Positions 52,160 to 60,949 of a stretch of 64,000 nt of DNA are shown here, in pieces. Position numbers and translations under genes: made by a program. The notes below the pieces were generated by a model. The model searched no databases. It was given only the letters and a program-made list of their open reading frames with translations, and had not been told where the DNA came from. Source of the DNA: Bacteroidota bacterium (lineage in GTDB: Bacteria > Bacteroidota > Bacteroidia > Cytophagales > Cyclobacteriaceae); assembly GCA_023428695.1 (NCBI GenBank), contig JAEYWY010000035.1:248001-312000 (forward strand), written 5' to 3'. Every line of letters begins with the position of its first letter. Position 1 is the first letter of the stretch.

Positions 52160-52283
52160 AGTATCGTTTTTTGTATTAGGGTAAGACAATCGGACCGGAG
52201 GAAAGGAGTATTCCTGTGGGATTTTTTTGAAAAATTATCTATACCGACGTCATTCGTGATGGCGAGGGAACATTGTTCTTATG

Positions 52284-52859
52284 TCAGAGAGACAAAAAGA
52301 TCAGCGCCAGGAAGGTTACACCAGCCCTAAAATGTGATTTGATGGTCCGAAGCGCCTTTTGCATATGGGTTTTGACGGTCAGGCGTGAGATGTTTAACTC
52401 TCTCGCAACCTCGTCGTACTTAAGGCCCTTCTGATGGCAAAGGCTGTAAACGAGACGCTGTTGCGGAGGCAACTGGCTTATGGCGTGCACCAGCATATGG
52501 TGGTAATCCTGGTAGACACTGGTCTCCTGAGGATCTTCGTGTACCTCCGAAATTTCCTTTCGAATATTCTCCTTCACGCGCTGCTCCAGAGCCAGTCGTT
52601 TCATCATGTTGAAAGCGTGATTTCTGGTTACGGTATAAAGGTATGATGGAAAATAATTCACCGTGGAAAGGCTTTCGCGCGAGACCCAAATCTTCATAAA
52701 CACGTCCTGCACAACTTCCTGGGCGAGTTCCTCGGAATGTGTGAGCTTTAGTGCGAACCCGTAAACTTTTGGCGAAAATGATTCAAATATCTCCCGAAAG
52801 GCAAGCTGGTCACCTTTGACTACGCGGTGAAGAACACTTTCGAGGTTGGAGCTGTTCAT
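52284..52859 (-). CDS. ECF-subfamily RNA polymerase sigma factor
   Basis: A 191-residue sigma factor with region 2 (GDQLAFREIFESFSPKVYGFALKLTHSEELAQEVVQDVFMKIW, about 16-60) and region 4 (QLPPQQRLVYSLCHQKGLKYDEVARELNISRLTVKTHMQKALRTI, about 127-172), matching the Bacteroidota Bact group. The gene precedes fecR with a 124-nt gap and should direct transcription of susC and susD. Confidence 0.95.
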   Translation of the reverse strand: MNSSNLESVLHRVVKGDQLAFREIFESFSPKVYGFALKLTHSEELAQEVVQDVFMKIWVSRESLSTVNYFPSYLYTVTRNHAFNMMKRLALEQRVKENIRKEISEVHEDPQETSVYQDYHHMLVHAISQLPPQQRLVYSLCHQKGLKYDEVARELNISRLTVKTHMQKALRTIKSHFRAGVTFLALIFLSL

Positions 52860-53026
52860 TCGGGTCGATATATGTTGGTGCGAATGGAATCAGTAACGCA
52901 TCGCACGAATCGAATGTACAACTTTCCACCTGAATTGAAAAAAAGAATCGTTACGTTTTGCAGTACCCTCCAAACGGAAAACGATTTCAGTAAATAAAAA
53001 CGAACAAAACACCTTATCCAGCCACC

Positions 53027-54754
53027 TTAATATGCGGATACTCCTGCGTCCGGGCTGCGGGAATCTGCGGCACCGGAAATATAACCGATGCGATCATCGA
53101 CAATAATTCCCATAGCATGACCCTGGGAAGCATGGTTTAGTTCGTTAAGCTTGTGGCCCTTTTGTATAAGCCGTTCCTGCGTATCCGGTGACAACGCGAA
53201 TAATTCAAAATTAATTCTGTCAGGCAGCCATTGGTGGTGAATGCGCGGCGCTTCAATCGCCTCTGCAATATTCATTTTATGATCGATGACGTTCACGATT
53301 ACCTGAAGCACAGTGTTTATTATTGTACGCCCGCCGGGCGTACCAATTACCATAAACAGCTTTCCATCTTTTTCGATGATTGTCGGCGTCATACTCGACA
53401 ACATTCTTTTGCCAGGTTGAATCTGATTGGCTGATGTTCCAATGAGACCCCGTGAATTCGTTAGTCCGGGAACGGGATTGAAGTCACCCATTTCATCGTT
53501 CAGAAAAAAACCAAGGCCTTCTGCGATGATTTGGCATCCATAACTATTCTCCAGCGTGTATGTAAGTGAAACTGCGTTTGCGTGTTCATCAACAACCGAT
53601 AAATGTGTAGTTGAAGTTCCATCGTAAAGCTGACCATATCTGGATGAATCACTCGGAGATGCGTTGTCCATGGAAATCGTCTCCCGAACGCGTGCGGCGT
53701 GCTCTTTTGAAATCAGTCGCGTCACGGGAAGGTCGGGATTAAAATCCGGATCACCCATGTGTTCAGCGCGATCGGCATACGCGCGACGCATGCTTTCCGA
53801 AAGCACGTGAATGTAATCCGCCGACTTGTAACCAAGTTCTTTCAGATCATATCCTTCGAGAATATTCAGCATCTCGACCAGTGCGACGCCTCCGCTACTT
53901 GGCGGTGCCATGGTGTAAACCGTGTGTCCGCGATACGTTCCGACAACTGGCTTGCGTTCAACAGCTTCGTACTCTTCGAGATCCTGCTGAGTAATGATAC
54001 CACCTTCTTTTCTGACAAACGCGACAAGCTTTTCTGCCGTCTCCCCTGTGTAAAATCCATCCTTACCATGCTTCTTTATCCGCTTAAGGGTTTGTGCAAG
54101 CTCGGGTTGCTTCCAGGTTTCTCCGGGTTCGTAATACACCAGACCGGGTTTATACATAACGGCTGCCGTGGAAGGAATTTTTTCCCACTCATGCCTGCGG
54201 TTTCTTGAATGTTGAACCAATGCATGACTGAAAGGGATTCCTTTTCGAGCCAGATCGATCGCAGGCTGTACAAGTTTGGCCCACGGGAGCTTTCCATATT
54301 TCTTGTGGGCAGCATAGAGACCAGCCACCGTACCGGGAACACCTACTGACAACATCCCGCGGTGATTCGATCCCGTTATCAGATTCCCTTGTTCATCGAG
54401 GTACATCTTCGGATGCGCAGCCAGTGGCGCTTTTTCGCGGAAGTCAAATGTGGTGACCTCACCGTTGTTCATGCGATAAACGATAAAACCTCCACCACCG
54501 ACGTTACCAGCTGACGGCCACGTCACTGCTAATGCAAAGGCAGTGGCCACCGCTGCATCAATCGCATTACCGCCATCCTGCAAAATTTCTTTCCCCACAT
54601 CAGAAGCGATCGCCGATGAAGACACTACCATTCCCTTTTTTGCGTACGTCGGAATTCTTCCTCCCGTCGGCAGGGCCGCGGTGCACACAAGAACAATTGA
54701 GAGAAACGAAACAAACCGTGCAGTGTACTTATTCATCCGACGATATTTCATCAC
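53027..54754 (-). CDS. ggt: Gamma-glutamyltransferase
   Basis: A 575-residue exported GGT, signal about residues 1-28. The autoprocessing site is in GTSTTHLSVVDE; T382 becomes the N-terminal nucleophile of the small subunit. Also seen: NAIDAAVATAFAL, GNVGGGGF, the substrate-binding DEMGDFNPVPG lid-like loop, SSMTPTIIEKDGKLFMVIGTPGG. It moves or hydrolyses gamma-glutamyl groups of glutathione or other gamma-glutamyl peptides in the periplasm. The MurI-like lipoprotein gene is 35 nt upstream on the same strand, so the two are probably co-transcribed. Confidence 0.95.
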   Translation of the reverse strand: MMKYRRMNKYTARFVSFLSIVLVCTAALPTGGRIPTYAKKGMVVSSSAIASDVGKEILQDGGNAIDAAVATAFALAVTWPSAGNVGGGGFIVYRMNNGEVTTFDFREKAPLAAHPKMYLDEQGNLITGSNHRGMLSVGVPGTVAGLYAAHKKYGKLPWAKLVQPAIDLARKGIPFSHALVQHSRNRRHEWEKIPSTAAVMYKPGLVYYEPGETWKQPELAQTLKRIKKHGKDGFYTGETAEKLVAFVRKEGGIITQQDLEEYEAVERKPVVGTYRGHTVYTMAPPSSGGVALVEMLNILEGYDLKELGYKSADYIHVLSESMRRAYADRAEHMGDPDFNPDLPVTRLISKEHAARVRETISMDNASPSDSSRYGQLYDGTSTTHLSVVDEHANAVSLTYTLENSYGCQIIAEGLGFFLNDEMGDFNPVPGLTNSRGLIGTSANQIQPGKRMLSSMTPTIIEKDGKLFMVIGTPGGRTIINTVLQVIVNVIDHKMNIAEAIEAPRIHHQWLPDRINFELFALSPDTQERLIQKGHKLNELNHASQGHAMGIIVDDRIGYISGAADSRSPDAGVSAY

Positions 54755-54789
54755 TAAAGCTGGATTTATTTATGTGTGTAATGTATCAA

Positions 54790-56304
54790 TTATTGAATTA
54801 CAACGGACCGTCCTACCGATGAACTGTCGCGTAAAAATTTAGTTTTGGCGATTCGTTGGTTGAATGTGCTGATCAACGAATATGTAAGCGGAGTCATATC
54901 TTCAAGTCTCACGAGTGTTTCTGTGGATATATTTTTCGCACTGAAAGGTACGACTTTTACGTACTCCTGGATTTCGCCTTCATTACGTCCGTACTTATAT
55001 TCATAGGTAAACTGTCCTTTGTCGTCAGTCTCTACTAATGGGTTTGTCATATTGGGGACGCTTATATAGAATTCGCTGTCCTTCATTCGATTCTTTGTAC
55101 TCCAGAATGCCTTTTTATCCAGGAATTCACGAAGTTCAGTCGCAACATTCACGGCAGGATCAATGATCGCGATCTGCGGCGCCATCACGTGTCGGTATAC
55201 ATACTGACCATCTTTCTTGTATTCATACAAATCATTCAGGACTGTCTCAATTTCTGTACTCAAATACGGGTAATGCGTACATCCGAGGAGTAACGCCCTG
55301 AGTGGGGGTGCGCCGGGTGTTTTGCGAATGTTGTCAAGCAGTGATACCACATGAAAACGCATATAATTACCCGCTGAATTCAATTGCATCACATTACAAT
55401 CATCCGTGTTTTGCGAATCACATAAAACACCATTCATGTCAAAATTGTAGATCTCGAACAACGTTTTGTCAAGCCTGTACGCGGAATCTTTCAGCGAAGG
55501 TCCAAGGTAATTGTCATAGGGTGAAGTTGCATCCTGATTGACAAATCCCGCTACTTCGTCCACCGCTTCAGCGATACCATACCCACCCTGACTGAATACC
55601 TGGATGTCGCCGGTCAGACCCGATTCATTTTTGTATCGTTCAAGTGCCAGCTCATAGCCACGCGACGCAACTGTTCCTACTGTTGCAAGGACCCCAATCG
55701 AACCGCTCTCATCGTCCGTGAAAACTTCAAGTGCACCCCTGGCACCCGCATCTATTACACCGATAACATGAACATTGGCACCTGTCCTTTTTATAAACGA
55801 TTCGATATGTCGTTTCCCATATGCCGTGGCGGTGTTGCACGCAATGACGATAACCTTTACACGCTGCTTGTCGCTCTCCCATCGTTTCGAGTACTGATCA
55901 AGATAATACTTGTCCGAAAGCAGGAACTGCACATCTTTGATTATGTGCTCTACCAACAATCCTGACTTCTTTTCAGCGTGATAGTTGCCGTATGGCATAT
56001 TCGCCTGGTCAGCGAGATAGATGAATTGTTCGTGAGCAAAATCAGGTACGCCGTCAGGGACACGCGTGCCTGACCCGTTGAAAAACTCATCTTGCCGCAG
56101 GATTGCATCAAGCACGGTGAGTCCACCTGTACCGGAATCAAAAACGCCAATTGCGAAATCGCGCATGTCGGATTTGTAGGGATCGAAATCAACGGCATAG
56201 AACCCCGACTGGTCAACAAGGATCGTCTTTTCGATTGGGAGAAGATCATCCTGCGCAACGGGTGGCCGGCATCCAACCAACACCAGTACCATCCATCGTG
56301 CCAT
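54790..56304 (-). CDS. MurI-like (aspartate/glutamate racemase fold) lipoprotein
   Basis: A 504-residue protein (ATG at 56304) that starts with a lipoprotein signal: MARWMVLVLVGC, lipid cysteine C12. The rest is a glutamate-racemase fold: VFDSGTGGLTVL with D56, ACNTATAYG with C156, VIDAGARGAL, and LLGCTHYPYL with C342, the two cysteines that act as acid and base in MurI. Normal MurI has about 265 residues; here there are insertions at about 70-145 and 225-330 and a C-terminal extension of about 130 residues. A longer reading frame (to 56427) exists but would hide the signal. A racemase at the outer face of the membrane is unusual. It is followed by ggt. Confidence 0.75.
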   Translation of the reverse strand: MARWMVLVLVGCRPPVAQDDLLPIEKTILVDQSGFYAVDFDPYKSDMRDFAIGVFDSGTGGLTVLDAILRQDEFFNGSGTRVPDGVPDFAHEQFIYLADQANMPYGNYHAEKKSGLLVEHIIKDVQFLLSDKYYLDQYSKRWESDKQRVKVIVIACNTATAYGKRHIESFIKRTGANVHVIGVIDAGARGALEVFTDDESGSIGVLATVGTVASRGYELALERYKNESGLTGDIQVFSQGGYGIAEAVDEVAGFVNQDATSPYDNYLGPSLKDSAYRLDKTLFEIYNFDMNGVLCDSQNTDDCNVMQLNSAGNYMRFHVVSLLDNIRKTPGAPPLRALLLGCTHYPYLSTEIETVLNDLYEYKKDGQYVYRHVMAPQIAIIDPAVNVATELREFLDKKAFWSTKNRMKDSEFYISVPNMTNPLVETDDKGQFTYEYKYGRNEGEIQEYVKVVPFSAKNISTETLVRLEDMTPLTYSLISTFNQRIAKTKFLRDSSSVGRSVVIQ

Positions 56305-56531
56305 GGCGGCAGAGCATCGAACAATTCCCTGGACTGTTACGTTTTGTCTTGAAAACATCACACATAAGACAACTAATGTGTCCGGCAGGAGTACCGGAAG
56401 GAAATCTTTTTTCATTTTGTTATACAACCGGATTGCTGAACAATTTAGCTGCAGACTATTCGTTCAGGCTGAGATGCGCGTCATTTCCCGTGAATTCGAA
56501 AACCATTACCTTTGGACGCCGTTCTCTATTC

Positions 56532-58133
56532 ATGAAAGCTGCTGTTTTCTGTTTTTTCACATTTGCGTTCCTGCCTGTTGTTGCACAGCAGGAATATTGG
56601 CAGCAACGCCTGCGGTACACGATCACCGCAAAGCTCGACGTCAGGGAGCGTGCTATCCACGGCGACGAATTCATCATGTATCACAACCAGTCTCCGGATA
56701 CACTCCATTATATATGGTTTCACATCTGGCCAAATGCTTATACGAACGACACGACGGCTTTGATGAAGCAACTGCGTGAGGATAAATCGATTGGGAAAAC
56801 CAAAAACATCGGCTACGGGTCTGTCGACAGTCTGTCGTTTTCTGTAAATGGTGAACCGGCGCGCACAGAAAACCATCCTGTTCCGCACTACGTCGACATT
56901 CTCAAGGTCGTATTGAACAGTCCGCTCCCGCCGGGTGATTCCGTTGGGATACACACTCCCTTCCGGGTGAAACTGCCACCTTACTTTTCGCGATCCGGTT
57001 TTGCGAAGGGCGAGTTCATCGCGTGCCAGTGGTACCCCAAGCCGGCTGTGTATGACAGTAAGGGATGGCATGAGTTTCCTTATCTCGACCGCGGCGAATT
57101 CTACAGCGAGTATGGAGACTTTGATGTTCGCATCACCGTGCCGTCGGAATATATCGTGGCTGCGACGGGAACGCTCACTACAACGGAAGAGCGCGACGCC
57201 TACGTACGGTCGGGCAGGATCAACGCGGCTTCGCGGAAAGGAAAGTGGGCAATGTACGAATCGCCATACGCGAAGGGTACGACGAAAACACTACAGTACG
57301 AGGCAACGATGGTTCCTGACTTCGCATGGTTTGCAGATACTGACTTCGTAATTCAGTACGACACGATCGGATTACCCGGTGGAAGAATCGTTGACGCATT
57401 CACATACTTCCACAATAAAAGCAAGACTGTCTGGGCTAACAGTATCGACTACGTTGAAGACGCGGTCCGAAAATACAGTGCGTGGATAGGCGAATACGAA
57501 TATCCTGTTGTGCAGGCGGTGGAGGGACCAAAAAACAAGACCAGCGGAGGCATGGAGTATCCGATGGTAACGCTGATTACAAAACCCGGAGCCGACGGCG
57601 AGGCACTTGACGCGGTCATCACGCACGAGGTTGGGCACAATTGGTTTATGAGTATGCTGGGCAGCAACGAGCGGGCACACACATGGATGGATGAAGGATT
57701 GAATACCTATTACCAGTTCAGGTACGAAGCCGAAAAATATCGCGGCAACGCCATCTTCGGAAAGCAGATTCCGAGAGAGGTGAAACAACTTCCTGTGGCG
57801 CAGTTTCTGGAACTCGTTTATGCAAACATTGCCAACATTCCGATGGCCTCACCCATGGATATTCCGGCAGACAAATTTCCCAGCGAAACAGAATACGGTC
57901 TGGTTTCCTATGTAAAAACGGCGTGGTGGTTATACCTTCTTGAGGCTGCCGTTGGGGCCGAACGGGTAGATGAGGCGATGCGACATTACTTCAGCAAATG
58001 GAAGCATAAACATCCGGGGCCTTCTGATTTGCAGGTAGCGTTTGAAGAGGTGTTGAAAATCGATCTTCGTGAATACTTTGATTTGACGCGGCAGCCTGGA
58101 CGTTTTGGTCCACGGTTATCAAAACCACGCTAA
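56532..58133 (+). CDS. Exported M1-family metallopeptidase
   Basis: A 533-residue protein with signal MKAAVFCFFTFAFLPVVAQ (ATG at 56532; upstream in-frame sequence to 56151 has no signal and lies under the divergent gene). The M1 motifs are GGMEYP (in place of GAMEN), the zinc motif HEVGHNW at 365-371 and the third ligand in DEGLNTY about 20 residues on. Propeptide-like beta sheet N-domain (DTLHYIWFHIWPNAY). It lacks the C-terminal ERAP-type domain, so it resembles the short Bacteroidota secreted M1 enzymes. Followed by a strong terminator. Confidence 0.9.
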   Translation: MKAAVFCFFTFAFLPVVAQQEYWQQRLRYTITAKLDVRERAIHGDEFIMYHNQSPDTLHYIWFHIWPNAYTNDTTALMKQLREDKSIGKTKNIGYGSVDSLSFSVNGEPARTENHPVPHYVDILKVVLNSPLPPGDSVGIHTPFRVKLPPYFSRSGFAKGEFIACQWYPKPAVYDSKGWHEFPYLDRGEFYSEYGDFDVRITVPSEYIVAATGTLTTTEERDAYVRSGRINAASRKGKWAMYESPYAKGTTKTLQYEATMVPDFAWFADTDFVIQYDTIGLPGGRIVDAFTYFHNKSKTVWANSIDYVEDAVRKYSAWIGEYEYPVVQAVEGPKNKTSGGMEYPMVTLITKPGADGEALDAVITHEVGHNWFMSMLGSNERAHTWMDEGLNTYYQFRYEAEKYRGNAIFGKQIPREVKQLPVAQFLELVYANIANIPMASPMDIPADKFPSETEYGLVSYVKTAWWLYLLEAAVGAERVDEAMRHYFSKWKHKHPGPSDLQVAFEEVLKIDLREYFDLTRQPGRFGPRLSKPR

Positions 58134-58137
58134 CAAA

Positions 58138-58168
58138 AAAAGGATCCGCGGAAACCGCAGATCCTTTT
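58138..58168. terminator. Bidirectional terminator
   Basis: AAAAGGATC-C-GCGG-AAA-CCGC-A-GATCCTTTT: stem of 13 pairs with one mismatch, with T runs in both directions. It lies between the M1 peptidase stop and the 3' end of the broken lipoprotein gene. Confidence 0.85.
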
Positions 58169-58186
58169 CGTAACAAGATCCAAGGA

Positions 58187-58857
58187 TTAGTCCTTTGAAG
58201 ATCGCTCATACGCGACGCCATTATCTTCACTATTGCTTCCCCAATGCGTAAAGGTCAGGGTCAGATAGATATCGACTTCGACAAGCCATATCCCCAGCTT
58301 TTTTCCAACAAGTCCCGGCATGTACGTACCGGAATGGCTAACTTCCTCGCCGTCAACAATGATACCGAAGTCATCCAAGACACCGTCAACTTCGTCATTC
58401 TCGTCAAGTGCGGTAATAATGGAAGCGATATTATGGACGGAATAGAATTAGTCGGATCGCCCGGTGTTCCATACTTCTCAAAAGTATTCCCAGGCATCAG
58501 TCGTTCCGCCGGTTGCATCAAGAATCGCCCAGCGAACTCCGTGAGTCCCGCCTGATCTTGTAAACTCTCTCTCCGATTCATTTTCTTCCCAGAGGTCGTC
58601 TCTGAGATTGTCGTTAGTAGCATCCTCGGCAAATGTATCCCGCCAGAATTGATAGTTATAAACCGGCCCATTATTCTGGCGGGTCAACGTCACTTTGTTA
58701 GTGATTTTATCCTGATTTGCAGCCTGTCTCCAGTCTGCGTCATGCTCTTTACTAAACGTAACTTCCGGTCCTTCCCAAATGTTGTCCTTAGCGGGTTCAT
58801 CGTCATCGCTACACGACATCGAGGCAATTAGTAAAGGTACTACTGCAAAAGCGTCGC
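58187..58857 (-). pseudogene. Lipoprotein gene with three frame breaks
   Basis: Reading from an ATG at 58857, MRRF is followed after a one-base shift in a TTTT run by AVVPLLIASMSCSDDDEP, a good lipoprotein signal with lipobox IASMSC. The frame runs through NDNLRDDLWEENESEREFTRSGG and AILDATGGTTDAWEYF and breaks at a second TTTT run; EKYGTPGDPTNSIPSI continues one base on. A third break near 58430 leads to IASIITALDENDEVDGVLDDFG and then GIIVDGEEVSHSGTY to the end SSKD at 58187. Joined, it would be about 220 residues. Two of three breaks lie in TTTT runs, so sequencing or assembly error is possible in place of true decay. Family unknown. Confidence 0.7.
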
Positions 58858-59155
58858 ATAGCGTCTGAAAAAATAGTGTGCTTTCATGCCAGGTATTGTG
58901 AATTCTATTGTTGCAAGGTGATGACCCCGCGCTGACAGTTTGTGAAAAACCGCGTGAATTATTACACGCACAGACTTTGCCGTCGTTTGGTCCAACTGTC
59001 GCCCGGGTGACATAGCCATAATCGCGTTGACTCTCATGCGTTGCCCTTCAGCATAACACAACCCAGGGTAAACTTTTAAACGCAACCATCCTCGACAGAA
59101 GCGATCTCACAACGCTACCCATACACGTATATTTGATCGAACCAAACACAGAGCC

Positions 59156-59353
59156 ATGAGAATCCAACCTAAACCGAAGCGCTCGCATTCGATAGCTGTC
59201 GCGTTGCTTCTGACCATCTTTGCTTTACTATTATCTTCCTGCGACCAGGAGGCCGAACTTGCCAAAGAGGACAAACAGGGATGCATAATCGACGAAGATA
59301 TGGTGATTTCGCAAACCGATGTCGACGGTTATATTGTCCGAGACAGTTGGTAG
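59156..59353 (+). CDS. Small lipoprotein
   Basis: A 65-residue protein with a basic N-terminus (KPKRSHS), a hydrophobic core (VALLLTIFALLLS) and lipobox LLSSC (C29 or so); the mature part is only about 36 acidic residues (DQEAELAKEDKQGC). No known family. The lipobox and the 5' spacing support it, but it is short. Confidence 0.5.
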   Translation: MRIQPKPKRSHSIAVALLLTIFALLLSSCDQEAELAKEDKQGCIIDEDMVISQTDVDGYIVRDSW

Positions 59354-59386
59354 CGGGCAAGAGCCAGTTGAAGCCGGGTCCTTATG

Positions 59387-59956
59387 TCATACTATTCGGC
59401 GCATAATCGGCCGCGTTTCCGAATGTCGTGCAACCTCTTCAAAGCCCGCGGCGACAAAAGCAGAAACAAGTCCGGTGAATGCAAACACATCCGGCACATT
59501 CGGCTTCTTTGGATCGATCGGGTAACCCTCTACAATTCGTGCACCCATCGAGCCTGCATACGAAACCGCGGCGTCGATCAACTGACGTGAAATCCCACGA
59601 TTTCGCCCACCACGGCTCACGTACAAACAAACGATTGACCATACGTCTTCACTATCAACACGCTTCAGGACACGCGTTGTCTCCAGCCTTACATAATCAT
59701 TACGGGGTGACACGGAACACCATCCAACTGGATCCATTCCGACAAATGCTAAAATCCCTAGAGGCTTGCCTTCACTACAAAGCTTATGGAATTCCAGTCG
59801 ATTACCTTCACCTTTTTTGCTTTCGTACTCAGAACGTTTCAGACGCCACGTCATACACCAACACCCACCGCATGCGCCCCGAGGTCCGAAGAGTTTCTCA
59901 AGAGATTCCCAGTTTTTTAATGACAATGGTTCAAATCTAAGTTGATGCGACTGCAT
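59387..59956 (-). CDS. GNAT-family N-acetyltransferase
   Basis: A 189-residue protein with acetyl-CoA-binding motif A VCLYVSRGGRNRGISRQLIDAAVSYA and a motif-B region GYPIDPKKP; C-terminal FVAAGFEEVARH. The N-terminal GACGGCWCMTWR segment with three cysteines is typical of a small GNAT group found in soil bacteria. Substrate unknown. Confidence 0.85.
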   Translation of the reverse strand: MQSHQLRFEPLSLKNWESLEKLFGPRGACGGCWCMTWRLKRSEYESKKGEGNRLEFHKLCSEGKPLGILAFVGMDPVGWCSVSPRNDYVRLETTRVLKRVDSEDVWSIVCLYVSRGGRNRGISRQLIDAAVSYAGSMGARIVEGYPIDPKKPNVPDVFAFTGLVSAFVAAGFEEVARHSETRPIMRRIV

Positions 59957-60221
59957 ATGCTATAATTTTGGGGCAGTGAAAAATCATTTGGCCGATCGCG
60001 CAGGCTTTACCCGACCTTTCCGTACATCGGCGAATTTAGAACATTTTTTCCGCTGCGGGTTTCCTCGCAAGCATCGGATCAACCAAACATCTACCGAACC
60101 AACTATAAATATTACCGCAGCCAATCTCAATTAGGCCGCTGCTGGAAATACCCCGGGATGTGTTAATGACGGAATACGTTTGGACGTATACCTTGTCACA
60201 TATAATCAATGGAGTCGGTCC

Positions 60222-60932
60222 ATGAAATCTCAGCATTCTACATTGCTCGCAGTTGCGGCCGTTTGTGCCTTACTTTCCGTTGTCACCACCATTGGCATTC
60301 ATGGATTTATCACAGGACCAGCAACGTTCGAGGAATCACTTGTAATGTACAAGACTCCCTATTACATCTTCACAAAATGGTGGGTAATTCTGCATTGTCT
60401 CTTTGTCGTCGTTTCAATATACGGTATATGTACCTATACATCGCACTCGGCATTCTCGCGATTGGGTTTGCTATTCTATACAGCATTCGGTCTTACCGAA
60501 GTATTCAGAATGCTCCTGGTCTTGCATTACCTCAATGTGCTCCGCGACCGGTTCCTTGCAGCCGATTCACACATACAGGAAATCATCCGGCTTGACCTCG
60601 ATGCTTTCGCGGGAATCAGCCAGACAATGTTCGTAGGCTTCACGTTGTTTATACTTCTTGGTAACCTGTTCACCGGCATCGCTGCGCTTTCGGGCGTTGG
60701 CATTATGCGTTTCGTCGGGTACGCACTACTGATCTGGGCATGCGTACTTATGTTGTCGTTGATCAATATCTATATGGGAAATTCCGCCCTTGATTCAGTG
60801 ATACACTACTTCAGTCTGTCGATCCAGCCCGCAGTACGATTGCTCATTGCTTTTGCATTGTACAAAGCTTATAGAAATATCCATTCGCCTGAATGGAATC
60901 CCATCACGACTCAACAAACCGTACATTCATAA
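60222..60932 (+). CDS. Multi-pass membrane protein of unknown function
   Basis: A 236-residue protein (ATG at 60222) with about six hydrophobic segments, among them LAVAAVCALLSVVTTIGI, WWVILHCLFVVVSIYGICTY, LGLLFYTAFGLTEVFRMLLVL, LFILLGNLFTGIAALSG and YALLIWACVLMLSLINIY. I do not recognise the family. No partner is evident; the DUF2911 gene follows 17 nt later and may be in the same transcript. Confidence 0.8.
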   Translation: MKSQHSTLLAVAAVCALLSVVTTIGIHGFITGPATFEESLVMYKTPYYIFTKWWVILHCLFVVVSIYGICTYTSHSAFSRLGLLFYTAFGLTEVFRMLLVLHYLNVLRDRFLAADSHIQEIIRLDLDAFAGISQTMFVGFTLFILLGNLFTGIAALSGVGIMRFVGYALLIWACVLMLSLINIYMGNSALDSVIHYFSLSIQPAVRLLIAFALYKAYRNIHSPEWNPITTQQTVHS

Positions 60933-60949
60933 GAAACTATCATTAATAT

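Noticed and set aside
56151..56531. Long N-terminal extension of the M1 peptidase
   Set aside because: The extension is out of keeping with the exported family, lacks a signal and lies opposite the start of the MurI-like gene; ATG 56532 gives a clean signal peptide.
58840..59085. 81-codon reverse frame upstream of the broken lipoprotein
   Set aside because: No signal, domain or start context; the true 5' end of the lipoprotein reads in another frame from 58857.
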